NCBI RefSeq assembly: GCF_013395055.1
Contig: NZ_CP058349.1
Coordinates: 806,001 to 870,000 of the forward strand
DNA from: Pseudomonas sp. ABC1
Lineage (GTDB): Bacteria; Pseudomonadota; Gammaproteobacteria; Pseudomonadales; Pseudomonadaceae
Direction of reading: 5' to 3'
Length of the DNA stretch: 64,000 nt
Under the pieces are notes generated by a model that saw nothing but the letters and a program-made list of their open reading frames with translations, was not told the origin of the DNA and did no database searches. Positions 1 to 9,048 of the stretch are shown here, piece after piece. Each line of letters starts with the position of its first letter. Position 1 is the first letter of the stretch. The translations under genes were made by a program, and so were the position numbers.

Positions 1-958
1 CGTCACCGATGGCGTAAACGCCCGGAACGCTGGTTGCGCAATAGTCGTCGACGAAGATGAATCCGCGCTCGTCGAGGTTGACACCGGAGTCGGCAGCCAG
101 CAGCTCGGTGGTCACCGGGCGGCGGCCCACGGCCACGATCAGCTTGTCGAAAGTCTGCTGCTGTTCGCCATTGGCATCGGTGAAGTTGACGGTGACCTCG
201 CGGCCCTCGATCTTCGAACCCGTGACACGGGCACCCAGGCGAATGTTCAGGCCTTGCTTGGTGAGGATCTTCTGGGCTTCCTTGGCGACCTGCTCATCGG
301 CAGCGGGCAGGAACTTGTCCAGCGCTTCGATGACCGTCACTTCGGCACCCAGGCGAGCCCATACCGAGCCCAGCTCCAGACCGATCACACCCGCGCCGAT
401 GACGCCCAGGCGCTTCGGTACACTCTGGAAGTCCAGTGCGCCCGTGGAGTCGACGATGATGTCCTGATCCACCGGAGCCGGCGGGATATCGACCGGCTTG
501 GAGCCGGAGGCCAGGATCACGTTCTCGGCCGCCAGCACTTCGGTGCTGCCGTCGGACTTGATGACTTCGACCTGCTTGCCGGCCAGCAGCTTGCCATGGC
601 CTTCGAACAGGGTGACACCATTGGCCTTGAACAGCGCAGCAACGCCACCGGTGAGGTTTTTGACGATCTGGTCCTTGCGGCCAACCATGGTCGGCACGTC
701 GATGGCAACGTCGCCAGTGCTGATCCCGTGGACCTTGAAGCTCTCGTGGGCTTCATGGAACTTGTAGGAGCTGTCCAGCAGCGCCTTGGACGGGATGCAA
801 CCGACGTTCAGGCAGGTACCGCCCAGTGCGGTCTTGCCTTCCTTACCCTGGTACTTCTCGATGCAAGCGGTCTTGAGACCCAGTTGTGCGGCCTTGATGG
901 CAGCGACATAGCCGCCAGGACCCGCACCAATGACGACTACGTCGAATTTCTGACTCAT
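1..958 (-). CDS. lpdG: Dihydrolipoyl dehydrogenase (E3), 3' end cut by window
   Basis: This is the FAD-dependent E3 subunit that reoxidises the lipoyl groups of the 2-oxoglutarate dehydrogenase complex and reduces NAD+. About 319 N-terminal residues are present. The FAD-binding GAGPGG lies at residues 11-16, the redox-active pair is C49/C54 in CLNVGC, and the second nucleotide-binding motif GAGVIG is near residue 187. The ATG at 958 is preceded on the minus strand by an AGGAG-type ribosome site. It is the last gene of the sucA-sucB-lpd run, 92 bp after sucB. The C-terminal dimerisation domain lies outside the window. The location beside sucAB identifies it as the OGDH-associated paralogue rather than another Lpd. 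Confidence 0.95.
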   Translation of the reverse strand, partial: MSQKFDVVVIGAGPGGYVAAIKAAQLGLKTACIEKYQGKEGKTALGGTCLNVGCIPSKALLDSSYKFHEAHESFKVHGISTGDVAIDVPTMVGRKDQIVKNLTGGVAALFKANGVTLFEGHGKLLAGKQVEVIKSDGSTEVLAAENVILASGSKPVDIPPAPVDQDIIVDSTGALDFQSVPKRLGVIGAGVIGLELGSVWARLGAEVTVIEALDKFLPAADEQVAKEAQKILTKQGLNIRLGARVTGSKIEGREVTVNFTDANGEQQQTFDKLIVAVGRRPVTTELLAADSGVNLDERGFIFVDDYCATSVPGVYAIGD

Positions 959-990
959 AACGATCTCCTAAGGCTCGAGCTTCGAGCGGC

Positions 991-1039
991 AAGCCACAGG
1001 TCTGGACAGGAAAATCAGGCAGTCCGTGACCTGCGGCTT
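991..1039. repeat. Inverted repeat between sucB and lpd
   Basis: AAGCCACAGGTC (991-1002) is nearly the reverse complement of GACCTGCGGCTT (1028-1039), 11 of 12 positions pairing. It sits in the 92-bp gap between sucB and lpd and could form an intercistronic hairpin in the mRNA. There is no T-tract, so a full terminator is unlikely. Confidence 0.5.
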
Positions 1040-1050
1040 GTGGCTGTTGT

Positions 1051-2271
1051 TTAGATGTCCAGCAGCAGACGCGCCGGATCTTCCAGCAGATCCTTCAGGG
1101 TAACCAGGAAGGTGACCGCTTCCTTGCCATCGATCAGGCGGTGATCGTAGGACAACGCCAGGTACATCATCGGCAGGATGACGACCTGACCGTTGACGGC
1201 CATCGGACGCTCCTGAATCTTGTGCATGCCGAGGATCGCGGTTTGCGGCGGGTTGACGATCGGGGTCGACAGCAGCGAGCCGAACACACCACCGTTGGAG
1301 ATGGTGAAGGTACCGCCGGTCATCTCTTCGATGGTCAGCTTGCCAGCCTTGGCTTTCTTGCCGTAGGCGTTGATGGTGCCCTCGATCTCGGCCAGGCTCA
1401 TCTGCTCGGCATTGCGCAGGACAGGAACCACCAGGCCACGGTCGCTGGAAACGGCTACGCCGACATCCTGGTAGCCGTGGTAGACGATATCGTTACCGTC
1501 GATGGAGGCATTGACGCCCGGCTGGCGCTTGAGCGCTTCGGTGGCGGCCTTGACGAAGAAGGACATGAAGCCCAGGCGCACGCCATCGTGCTTCTTCTCG
1601 AACAGGTCCTTGTACTTGGCGCGCAGCTCCATGATCGGCTTCATGTTGACTTCGTTGAACGTCGTCAGCATGGCCATGGAGGATTGAGCCTCAACCAGAC
1701 GCTCGGCAACCTTGGCACGCAGGCGGGTCATCGGCACGCGCTTCTCGACGCGGTCACCCGCGGCGAAGATCGGCGCGGATGCCGCTGGAGCAGCAGGCTT
1801 GGCAGCGGCAGCCGGAGCGGCGCCCTTGCCTTCGATGACAGCGACCACGTCTTCCTTGGTCACACGACCACCTTTGCCAGTGCCACTCAGGCTGTCGGCG
1901 GCGATGCCGTTCTCTTCGGCCAGCTTGCGCGCGGCAGGTGCGAGAATCGGATCCTGGCCAGCAGCGGCAGCAGGCGCAGCAGCTTCGGCAGGTGCAGCAG
2001 CAGGCGCGGCAGCGGCTGGAGCGGCGGCAGTAGCGCCGGCATCCAGTTTGCCCAGCAGTTCACCGCTCAGGACGGTGTCACCTTCGTTCTTGACGATTTC
2101 AGTCAGGACGCCATCCGCTTCGGCGAGAACTTCCATCACCACCTTGTCGGTTTCGATATCGACGATCAGTTCGTCACGCTTGACAGCCTCACCCGGCTTT
2201 TTGTGCCAGGTGGCAACGGTGCCGTCGGCAACCGATTCAGGGAATGTAGGGGCTTTGATCTCGATAGCCAT
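1051..2271 (-). CDS. sucB: Dihydrolipoyllysine succinyltransferase, E2 of 2-oxoglutarate dehydrogenase
   Basis: E2 core of the 2-oxoglutarate dehydrogenase complex, 406 residues, which transfers the succinyl group from lipoyl-lysine to CoA. The N-terminal lipoyl domain carries the modified lysine K43 in ETDKV. It is followed by a long Ala/Pro-rich flexible linker (about 80-106), a peripheral-subunit-binding domain (about 108-142), a second Ala/Pro linker and the acyltransferase domain. The catalytic DHR (376-378, H377) and D381 near the C-terminus are intact. It lies between sucA and lpd on the same strand and is almost certainly cotranscribed. Length is normal for the family. Confidence 0.97.
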   Translation of the reverse strand: MAIEIKAPTFPESVADGTVATWHKKPGEAVKRDELIVDIETDKVVMEVLAEADGVLTEIVKNEGDTVLSGELLGKLDAGATAAAPAAAAPAAAPAEAAAPAAAAGQDPILAPAARKLAEENGIAADSLSGTGKGGRVTKEDVVAVIEGKGAAPAAAAKPAAPAASAPIFAAGDRVEKRVPMTRLRAKVAERLVEAQSSMAMLTTFNEVNMKPIMELRAKYKDLFEKKHDGVRLGFMSFFVKAATEALKRQPGVNASIDGNDIVYHGYQDVGVAVSSDRGLVVPVLRNAEQMSLAEIEGTINAYGKKAKAGKLTIEEMTGGTFTISNGGVFGSLLSTPIVNPPQTAILGMHKIQERPMAVNGQVVILPMMYLALSYDHRLIDGKEAVTFLVTLKDLLEDPARLLLDI

Positions 2272-2304
2272 TATTCAGGGATCCTATTGATTCGGTTTCT
2301 GCAC

Positions 2305-2329
2305 CGAGGCCGCGAATAGCGCGGCCTCG
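2305..2329. other. Perfect hairpin between sucA and sucB
   Basis: CGAGGCCGCG (2305-2314), a 5-nt loop, then CGCGGCCTCG (2320-2329): a perfect 10-bp GC-rich stem in the 69-bp gap between sucA and sucB. No T-run follows in the direction of transcription. It may act as a partial terminator or mRNA-stability element that sets E1:E2 stoichiometry; that role is inference. Confidence 0.6.
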
Positions 2330-2340
2330 GGTACGAATGG

Positions 2341-5172
2341 TTAAACGGTGAAAGCGTCCTGCAGCAGTTTCTCCTGCTGTTCGGCATGCAGCGAAGCATA
2401 ACCGACTGCCGGGGAAGCGGAAGCATCACGACCGGCGTATTGCAGTACCAGTGCCTTGTCATGTGCCGCGATCACGCGACGCATGTGGTGCTGGCTGCAG
2501 TACCAGGCGCCCTGGTTCATCGGCTCTTCCTGACACCAGACGATATGCTTGAGGTTGCTGTAAGGCGCAAGCACTTCGGTCAGATCATCTTCCGGGAACG
2601 GATAGAGCTGCTCGATACGCACGATGGCGATGTCCTCGCGACCTTCGTTGCGACGCTTCTCCAGCAGGTCGTAGTAGACCTTGCCGCTGCACAGGACCAC
2701 ACGCTCGACCTTGGCGGCCTCGACCGGATCGACCTCCGGAATCACCGTCTGGAACGAACCCTGGGTCAGATCTTCCAGGGTCGAGATTGCCAGTTTGTGA
2801 CGCAGCAGCGATTTCGGTGTCAGCGCAACCAGCGGCTTGCGCAGCGGGCGAATCGCCTGACGACGCAGCATGTGGTAGACCTGAGCCGGCGTGGTCGGGA
2901 CGCAGACTTGGATATTGTGCTCTGCACACAATTGCAGGTAACGCTCCAGACGCGCCGAGGAGTGCTCGGGGCCCTGACCTTCATAGCCATGCGGCAGCAG
3001 CATGGTCAGGCCGCACAGACGACCCCACTTGTGCTCGCCACTGGTGATGAACTGGTCGACGACTACCTGGGCACCGTTGGCGAAGTCACCGAACTGGGCT
3101 TCCCAGATCACCAGCGCATTCGGCGTGGTGGAGGAATAGCCGTATTCGAACGCCAGAACCGCTTCCTCGGACAGGAAGGAGTCGTACAGGTCGAAGCGCG
3201 GCTGACCATCATAAAGGTGCTTCAGCGGCACATAAGTGCTGCCATCCTTCTGGTTGTGCAGCGCGGCATGGCGGTGGGAGAAGGTCCCGCGCCCCACGTC
3301 CTGGCCACTGATACGCACCGGATGACCTTCGAGCAGCAGGGTCGCATAAGCCATTGTCTCGGCGTAGCCCCAGTTGATCGGCAAGGCACCGGCGCCCATG
3401 CGCTGGCGATCCTCGTAGATCTTGGAAACCTGGCGCTGTACGACGAAGCCTTCAGGCGTCTGCAGCAGTTTGCTGGACAGTTCCTGCAGGGTCTTCAGCT
3501 CGAAGCGGGTATCGTGACGCGCAGTCCAGGCGTGGCCCAGGTACGGACGCCAGTCGACGAACAGTTCCTTGTTCGGCTCCTTGACCAGGCTCTTGACCAC
3601 GTGCAGGCCATTGTCCAGGGCCGTACGGTACTCGTCGATCTTGGCTTGCACACCGGAAGCGTCAAGCACGCCACCTTGAACCAGGGCATCGGCATAGAGC
3701 TCACGCGTGGTGCGCTGCTTGGCGATCTTCTGATACATCAGCGGCTGGGTGCCGCTCGGCTCGTCCGCCTCGTTGTGACCGCGACGGCGATAGCAAACCA
3801 GGTCGATGACGATATCGCGCTTGAACTGCATGCGATAGTCGACGGCCAGTTGCGTAACGAACAGGACAGCTTCCGGATCATCCGCGTTCACGTGGAAGAT
3901 CGGTGCCTGGATCATCTTGGCAACGTCGGTGGCGTACTCGGTGGAACGAGTATCCTCCGGACGGCTGGTGGTGAAACCAACCTGGTTGTTGATCACGATA
4001 CGGATGGTACCGCCAGTCTTGTACGCACGGGTCTGCGACATCTGGAAGGTTTCCATCACCACGCCCTGACCGGCGAATGCCGAGTCACCGTGGAGGGTCA
4101 CTGGCAACACTTTGTCGCCGACCGGATCGTTGCGACGGTCCTGGCGGGCACGCACCGAACCCTCGACCACCGGAGACACGATCTCCAGGTGCGACGGGTT
4201 GAACGCCATGGCCAGGTGGATTTCGCCGCCCGGGGTCATCACGTTGGAAGAAAAGCCCTGGTGATACTTCACGTCACCCGAGCTGAGGCCTTCCACACGC
4301 TTGCCTTCGAACTCGTCGAACAGGTCGCGCGGGTTCTTGCCGAAGGTATTCACCAACACGTTCAGACGGCCACGGTGAGCCATGCCGATGACGATTTCCT
4401 TGGTGCCGTAGGAGCCGGAACGCTGGATGATCTCGTCGAGCAGCGGAATCAGGCTTTCACCGCCTTCCAGACCGAAACGCTTGGTGCCCGGGTATTTGGT
4501 ACCCAGGTACTTTTCCAGGCCTTCGGCGGCCGACAGGCGCTCGAGCAGGTGATCCTTGATCTGTGCCGAATAGGCAGGACGGCCACGCACACTCTCGAGG
4601 CGCTGGATGAACCAGTTGCGCTGCTCGGAATCGACGATGTGCGCATACTCGGCACCGATGGTGCGGCAATATGTCTCTTGAAGGATCTGCAGGATTTCAC
4701 GCAGGCTAGCCTGATCTTTGCCAATGGCCAGATCACCCGTACGGAAGACGGTATCCAGGTCGGCATCGGTCAGTGCGTAGTTGCTGACGGAAAGATCCAC
4801 AGGCGCAACGCGCTGCTGAAGCCCCAGCGGATCGAGCTGGGCGGCCTGGTGGCCCCGCAGGCGATAAGCCTGGATCAGGCGCAGTACCTCAACCTGCTTC
4901 TTCTCATGCTCGCTGCTGACGCTACCAGCCGAGACAGGCTGGGCACGCCGCTGATTCTTCGCCAGTAAAATGAACTGGTCGCGGATCGTCGAGTGAGAAA
5001 CATCAGCAGCAGTGCCGGCGTCGGCAGGCAGCTTCTGAAAGTAATTGCGCCACTCTTCGGGCACGGAATTGGGGTCGTGCAGGTAGAGCTCATAAAGCTC
5101 TTCCACATAGGCAGCGTTGCCACCGGATAAGTGGGCACTGTCCCACATGCGCTGCATTACGCTTTCTTGCAT
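2341..5172 (-). CDS. sucA: 2-oxoglutarate dehydrogenase E1 component
   Basis: Thiamine-diphosphate-dependent E1 subunit, 943 residues, decarboxylating 2-oxoglutarate and succinylating the lipoyl arm of SucB. The N-terminus shows the short E2-binding segment with LYELYLHDP near residues 26-34, followed by the ThDP-binding domain with MAHRGRLNVL, the GDSAFAGQG stretch and INNQVGFTT, and the C-terminal transketolase-like pyrimidine-binding domain. The ATG at 5172 is preceded by AAGGTG. It is the first gene of the sucA-sucB-lpd unit and follows the sdh genes on the same strand after a 286-bp gap. Length and motifs are those of the standard enzyme. Confidence 0.97.
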   Translation of the reverse strand: MQESVMQRMWDSAHLSGGNAAYVEELYELYLHDPNSVPEEWRNYFQKLPADAGTAADVSHSTIRDQFILLAKNQRRAQPVSAGSVSSEHEKKQVEVLRLIQAYRLRGHQAAQLDPLGLQQRVAPVDLSVSNYALTDADLDTVFRTGDLAIGKDQASLREILQILQETYCRTIGAEYAHIVDSEQRNWFIQRLESVRGRPAYSAQIKDHLLERLSAAEGLEKYLGTKYPGTKRFGLEGGESLIPLLDEIIQRSGSYGTKEIVIGMAHRGRLNVLVNTFGKNPRDLFDEFEGKRVEGLSSGDVKYHQGFSSNVMTPGGEIHLAMAFNPSHLEIVSPVVEGSVRARQDRRNDPVGDKVLPVTLHGDSAFAGQGVVMETFQMSQTRAYKTGGTIRIVINNQVGFTTSRPEDTRSTEYATDVAKMIQAPIFHVNADDPEAVLFVTQLAVDYRMQFKRDIVIDLVCYRRRGHNEADEPSGTQPLMYQKIAKQRTTRELYADALVQGGVLDASGVQAKIDEYRTALDNGLHVVKSLVKEPNKELFVDWRPYLGHAWTARHDTRFELKTLQELSSKLLQTPEGFVVQRQVSKIYEDRQRMGAGALPINWGYAETMAYATLLLEGHPVRISGQDVGRGTFSHRHAALHNQKDGSTYVPLKHLYDGQPRFDLYDSFLSEEAVLAFEYGYSSTTPNALVIWEAQFGDFANGAQVVVDQFITSGEHKWGRLCGLTMLLPHGYEGQGPEHSSARLERYLQLCAEHNIQVCVPTTPAQVYHMLRRQAIRPLRKPLVALTPKSLLRHKLAISTLEDLTQGSFQTVIPEVDPVEAAKVERVVLCSGKVYYDLLEKRRNEGREDIAIVRIEQLYPFPEDDLTEVLAPYSNLKHIVWCQEEPMNQGAWYCSQHHMRRVIAAHDKALVLQYAGRDASASPAVGYASLHAEQQEKLLQDAFTV

Positions 5173-5365
5173 GTTTGGTCACCTTCGGTAAGGAGGCACC
5201 ACCAGCGTGGAAACCGCAGCATGACTTCCCAAGTTCTGAAGCAGCGACTCAGGTAAAGCCACCACGGACCCCGCAGATAGTTTCCGGGCTCCCACCCGGT
5301 TGCTCCTGCTGGCCATCAAATTTCCAGATTGAAGAACCGACCTTCTGAGTCAGAACTTCACTAAA

Positions 5366-5398
5366 ACTACGGCGCCGTCGTAGATCACTCCGGCGCCG
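5366..5398 (-). terminator. Probable terminator after sdhB / leader of sucA
   Basis: On the minus strand CGGCGCCG (5391-5398) and CGGCGCCG (5370-5377) can pair across a 13-nt loop, followed by TAGTTTT. An alternative smaller stem CTACG/CGTAG (5367-5383) uses the same bases. This would end sdhCDAB transcripts in the gap before sucA; read-through into sucA is possible. The rest of the 5173-5458 gap holds the sucA leader and no ORF I would call. Confidence 0.45.
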
Positions 5399-5458
5399 CA
5401 GGTGTTACGGTAAAGCAATGTTGCATCTCGGGCCGCTAGACCATCGATGCAGCCACCA

Positions 5459-6163
5459 TCAGGTAGCGCTCTGCAGCAACATGTTGCGAACGTGACCAAT
5501 TGCCTTGGTCGGGTTCAACCCTTTCGGGCAAACGTTCACGCAGTTCATGATGCCACGGCAGCGGAATACGCTGAACGGATCATCCAAGGCAGCCAGACGA
5601 TTTTCCGTCTCCGTGTCCCGGCTGTCTGCCAGGAAGCGGTATGCCTGCAGCAAAGCGGCCGGACCGAGGAACTTGTCGGGGTTCCACCAGAAAGACGGGC
5701 AACTGGTGGAACAGCACGCACACAGGATGCACTCGTAGAGCCCATCCAGTTTCTCACGATCCGCCGGGCTTTGCAGACGCTCAATCGCCGGAGCAGGCGT
5801 ATTGTTCATCAGGTAAGGCCGGACTTTCTCGTACTGCTTGTAGAAGATGCTCATATCGACAACCAGGTCACGAATGACCGGCAGCCCTGGCAGAGGACGA
5901 ACCACCAGCTTGTTACCCTTGACCACGGAGGACAACGGGGTAATGCAAGCCAGGCCGTTCTTGCCATTGATGTTCATGCCATCGGAACCGCACACGCCTT
6001 CACGGCAGGAACGGCGATAGGAGAAACCTTCGTCCTGTTCTTTTATCAGCGCCAGGACATCCAGAACCATCAGGTCCTTGCCGCCTGTATCAACCTGAAA
6101 TTCCTGAACATAAGGTTTTTCATCATGATCGGGGTTGTAGCGATAAACACTCACTTGCAACAT
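5459..6163 (-). CDS. sdhB: Succinate dehydrogenase iron-sulfur subunit
   Basis: Iron-sulfur subunit of respiratory complex II, 234 residues, carrying electrons from the SdhA flavin to the quinone site. The [2Fe-2S] ligands lie in SCREGVCGSDG (C53, C58) and C73. The C-terminal half contains the CILCACCSTSCP cluster and a later CVNVCPKGLNP cluster that bind the 4Fe-4S and 3Fe-4S centres. It is the last gene of sdhC-D-A-B, 11 bp after sdhA. In pseudomonads sdh expression is lowered by PrrF small RNAs under iron starvation (family knowledge; not tested here). Confidence 0.97.
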   Translation of the reverse strand: MLQVSVYRYNPDHDEKPYVQEFQVDTGGKDLMVLDVLALIKEQDEGFSYRRSCREGVCGSDGMNINGKNGLACITPLSSVVKGNKLVVRPLPGLPVIRDLVVDMSIFYKQYEKVRPYLMNNTPAPAIERLQSPADREKLDGLYECILCACCSTSCPSFWWNPDKFLGPAALLQAYRFLADSRDTETENRLAALDDPFSVFRCRGIMNCVNVCPKGLNPTKAIGHVRNMLLQSAT

Positions 6164-6174
6164 TTGGGGCGACC

Positions 6175-7947
6175 TCAGTATGTCCGAACCTTGGGTTCGA
6201 ATGCCGGCACAGTCTTAGGAGCGAAGTTCACCGCGCGCTTGGTCACGCGCTTCTCTCCCGGGAAGTACAGGGTATGGCAGAGCCAGTCCTTGTCGTCACG
6301 CTCCTCGTAGTCTTCACGAGCGTGGGCGCCACGGGACTCCTTGCGCTCTTCCGCTGCGATCGCGGTAGCCTCGGCCACTTCGAGCAGGTTCTGCAGCTCA
6401 AGCGCTTCGATACGAGCGGTATTGAAGGATTGGCTCTTGTCGGAGATCTTGACGTTGGCGATGCGCTCGCGCAGGTCCGCCAGTTGGGCGATACCTTTCT
6501 GCATGTACTCACCGGTGCGGAACACACCGAAGTAGTTCTGCATGCAGCTCTGCAGTTCCTTGCGCAGCGGCGCAACGTCTTCGCCAGTGGTGCGTTCGTT
6601 GACACCGGCAAGGCGCTTGAAGGATTGCTCCAGGTCGGTATCGGAAGCAGCACGGTGCTCGATGCCCTCCTTGAGGGCTTTCTCCAGGTGCAAGCCAGCA
6701 GCGCGACCGAAGACCACCAGGTCGAGCAGCGAGTTACCACCCAGGCGGTTGGCGCCATGCACCGATACGCAGGCAACCTCACCCACGGCGAACAGACCAT
6801 CGATGATGGTGTCGTTGCCATTGGCATCCTGAGTGATGGCCTGACCATGAATGTTGGTGGCAACGCCGCCCATCATGTAGTGGCAAGTCGGGATGACCGG
6901 AACAGGCGCGAGCACAGGGTCGACGTGAGCGAAGGTTTTGGACAGCTCACAGATACCTGGCAGGCGGCTGTGCAGAACTTCTTCACCCAGGTGATCGAGC
7001 TTCAGCAGTACGTGGTCCTTGTCAGGGCCACAGCCGTTACCGGCAATGACTTCCTTGACCATCGAACGCGCAACGACGTCACGACCAGCAAGGTCCTTCG
7101 CGTTGGGCGCATAACGCTCCATGAAGCGCTCGCCATGGGCGTTGATCAGGTAGCCACCCTCGCCACGGCAACCTTCGGTCACCAGTACGCCGGCACCGGC
7201 GATACCCGTCGGGTGGAACTGCCACATCTCGATGTCCTGCACCGGAACACCGGCACGCAGGGCCATACCGACGCCGTCACCGGTGTTGATCAGGGCATTG
7301 GTGGTGGAGGCGTAGATACGGCCGGCACCGCCAGTGGCCAGGACGACAGCCTTGGAACGTATATAAACAGTCTCACCCGTCTCGATACAGATCGCGACGA
7401 TACCGACGATGGCGCCATCCTGATTCTTCACCAGATCCACGGCGTACCACTCGTTGAGGAAGGAGGTACCGTTTTTCAGGTTGGCCTGGTAGAGCGTGTG
7501 CAGCAGCGCATGACCGGTACGGTCGGCAGCGGCGCAGGTACGTGCGGCCTGGCCACCCTTGCCGAAGTCCTTGGACTGGCCACCGAACGGACGCTGGTAG
7601 ATACGCCCCTGTTCGGTACGCGAGAACGGCAGACCCAGGTGATCCAGTTCGAAAACGGCCTCTGGACCGACAGAGCACATGTACTCGATAGCGTCCTGGT
7701 CACCGATGTAGTCCGACCCCTTGACGGTGTCGTACATGTGCCAGCGCCAATCGTCATTCGGGTCGGAGGACGCGATGGCGCAGGTGATACCGCCCTGGGC
7801 CGAGACGGTATGGGAGCGGGTCGGGAACACTTTGGTCACGACAGCGGTCTTGTGCCCGCCTTGTGCCAGTTGCAGTGCGGCGCGCATGCCGGCACCGCCG
7901 CCGCCAACGATAATGGCGTCGAAGGAAAGCGTACGAATGTTAGCCAT
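6175..7947 (-). CDS. sdhA: Succinate dehydrogenase flavoprotein subunit
   Basis: Catalytic subunit of complex II, 590 residues, oxidising succinate to fumarate with covalently bound FAD. The dinucleotide-binding GGGGAG is at residues 15-20 and the FAD-linking histidine is H46 in SHTVSAQGG. The active-site signatures HPTGI and the RLGGNSLLDLV stretch are present. It begins 3 bp after sdhD ends and sits 11 bp before sdhB, so the four sdh genes are one operon. Length is normal for the family. Confidence 0.97.
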   Translation of the reverse strand: MANIRTLSFDAIIVGGGGAGMRAALQLAQGGHKTAVVTKVFPTRSHTVSAQGGITCAIASSDPNDDWRWHMYDTVKGSDYIGDQDAIEYMCSVGPEAVFELDHLGLPFSRTEQGRIYQRPFGGQSKDFGKGGQAARTCAAADRTGHALLHTLYQANLKNGTSFLNEWYAVDLVKNQDGAIVGIVAICIETGETVYIRSKAVVLATGGAGRIYASTTNALINTGDGVGMALRAGVPVQDIEMWQFHPTGIAGAGVLVTEGCRGEGGYLINAHGERFMERYAPNAKDLAGRDVVARSMVKEVIAGNGCGPDKDHVLLKLDHLGEEVLHSRLPGICELSKTFAHVDPVLAPVPVIPTCHYMMGGVATNIHGQAITQDANGNDTIIDGLFAVGEVACVSVHGANRLGGNSLLDLVVFGRAAGLHLEKALKEGIEHRAASDTDLEQSFKRLAGVNERTTGEDVAPLRKELQSCMQNYFGVFRTGEYMQKGIAQLADLRERIANVKISDKSQSFNTARIEALELQNLLEVAEATAIAAEERKESRGAHAREDYEERDDKDWLCHTLYFPGEKRVTKRAVNFAPKTVPAFEPKVRTY

Positions 7948-7950
7948 GGA

Positions 7951-8319
7951 TCACATACCCCAAAGAATCTGCACACCCCAGACGAAGAATGTGAACATGG
8001 CGATGCCACACACTGCCTGGAAAAGGAAACGCACGACGGTCGCCCAGCGGCCAATCGCCATGTTGGTCAGGTAGTCAGTGGAGATCGTCCACATACCGAC
8101 CCAGGCGTGAACGCTGAGGGCAACCAGAGCCAGAAGGCTGAAAATGCGCATCCAGTTGGACGAAAACAGCTCATGCCACTGCGCATACCCGAGGTCCGGA
8201 TTGGCTATCAGATACCCAAGCAGGAACAAAAAATAAGCCGCAAGCACCACTGCAGAAACACGTTGCGCCATCCAATCGTAGAGACCGGATCGCGAAAAGT
8301 TCGTGACGTTGGTTACCAT
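7951..8319 (-). CDS. sdhD: Succinate dehydrogenase membrane anchor SdhD
   Basis: Small hydrophobic anchor of complex II, 122 residues, contributing to heme b and quinone binding in the inner membrane. Three membrane segments are visible: about 21-38, 55-78 and 91-115. The ATG at 8319 overlaps the TAA stop of sdhC (ATGGTAA), which implies translational coupling. A GTG six bases upstream is an alternative, but the product from the ATG starts MVTNVTNFSRSGLYDW as I recall for other Pseudomonas SdhD. Confidence 0.92.
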   Translation of the reverse strand: MVTNVTNFSRSGLYDWMAQRVSAVVLAAYFLFLLGYLIANPDLGYAQWHELFSSNWMRIFSLLALVALSVHAWVGMWTISTDYLTNMAIGRWATVVRFLFQAVCGIAMFTFFVWGVQILWGM

Positions 8320-8687
8320 ATCCACACCCCCAGCAGAACGATCAGTACCGCCGATACGACGATCACGATTTTCGAGCCCAGCTTGCCGCCTTCCAGCGTC
8401 TCACCAAGGCCAGCGTCCATTACCAGGTGACGGGCACCAGCCACCAAGTGGTACAACAGAGCGGACAACAGCCCCCAGATTATGAATTTGGCCAGCGGAC
8501 TGGTCAGACACGCCTTGACATCGCCAAAGCCTTCCTCGGAAGACAGCGATGTGTCGAGCGCGAACAGCAGTATCGCAATACCAAAAAACAGAATGACACC
8601 GGATACACGGTGAAGAATCGACGTGTAAGCAGTGATTGGGAGTTTTATTGTCCTAAGATCTAGGTTTACAGGTCGTTGGCTTTTCAC
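8313..8687 (-). CDS. sdhC: Succinate dehydrogenase cytochrome b556 subunit SdhC
   Basis: First gene of the sdh operon, 124 residues, cytochrome b subunit of complex II. It carries the SdhC signature RPVNLDLRTIKLP followed by SILHRVSG near residues 22-31, and three membrane helices. The conserved HLVAGARHL segment supplies the probable heme-ligand histidine. It is divergent from gltA across a 361-bp control region and overlaps sdhD at its stop codon. Confidence 0.95.
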   Translation of the reverse strand: MKSQRPVNLDLRTIKLPITAYTSILHRVSGVILFFGIAILLFALDTSLSSEEGFGDVKACLTSPLAKFIIWGLLSALLYHLVAGARHLVMDAGLGETLEGGKLGSKIVIVVSAVLIVLLGVWIW

Positions 8688-8962
8688 GGCTTCTTTTTCA
8701 CACTTGAGAGCCCCAGAACGCAGGGCAAAGTTGTTGGGAAGAGTACACAGCAGTACCCGCTACCCACGAGTGACAACCTGCAGAAAACTGCCTGCCAGGC
8801 CCCTGCCGGTCGGTTTCCGAGTATAAACAGTTAGGACACTAATGACAATGTGGTGAAGTGCCACTAAAGGCTGATAGCGGCCTATATACGAATGTCGTAA
8901 TCATATGCCCCATGTTGCGAATTCACCCCCGAAACCCCCTCTGCGACAGGGCTTCTCGCAAA

Positions 8963-8990
8963 TTGACATTGAGATTTATCTCACTATAGT
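8963..8990 (+). promoter_or_regulatory. Sigma70 promoter of gltA
   Basis: TTGACA (8963-8968), a 16-bp spacer, then TATAGT (8985-8990): close to the sigma70 consensus and unusually good for this GC-rich genome. The gltA ATG is 58 bp downstream with CAGGAGG (9036-9042) as ribosome site. The rest of the 8688-9048 gap between sdhC and gltA is the divergent control region, AT-richer than its surroundings, with no ORF I would call. Confidence 0.75.
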
Positions 8991-9048
8991 GATGCGGGCC
9001 CTGCGTGGGGGGCCATGATGATTCCAAGCATAAAACAGGAGGCCGTAC

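Noticed and set aside
2386..4968. 860-residue open frame opposite sucA
   Set aside because: Shadow of sucA; composition is the complement of its codons.
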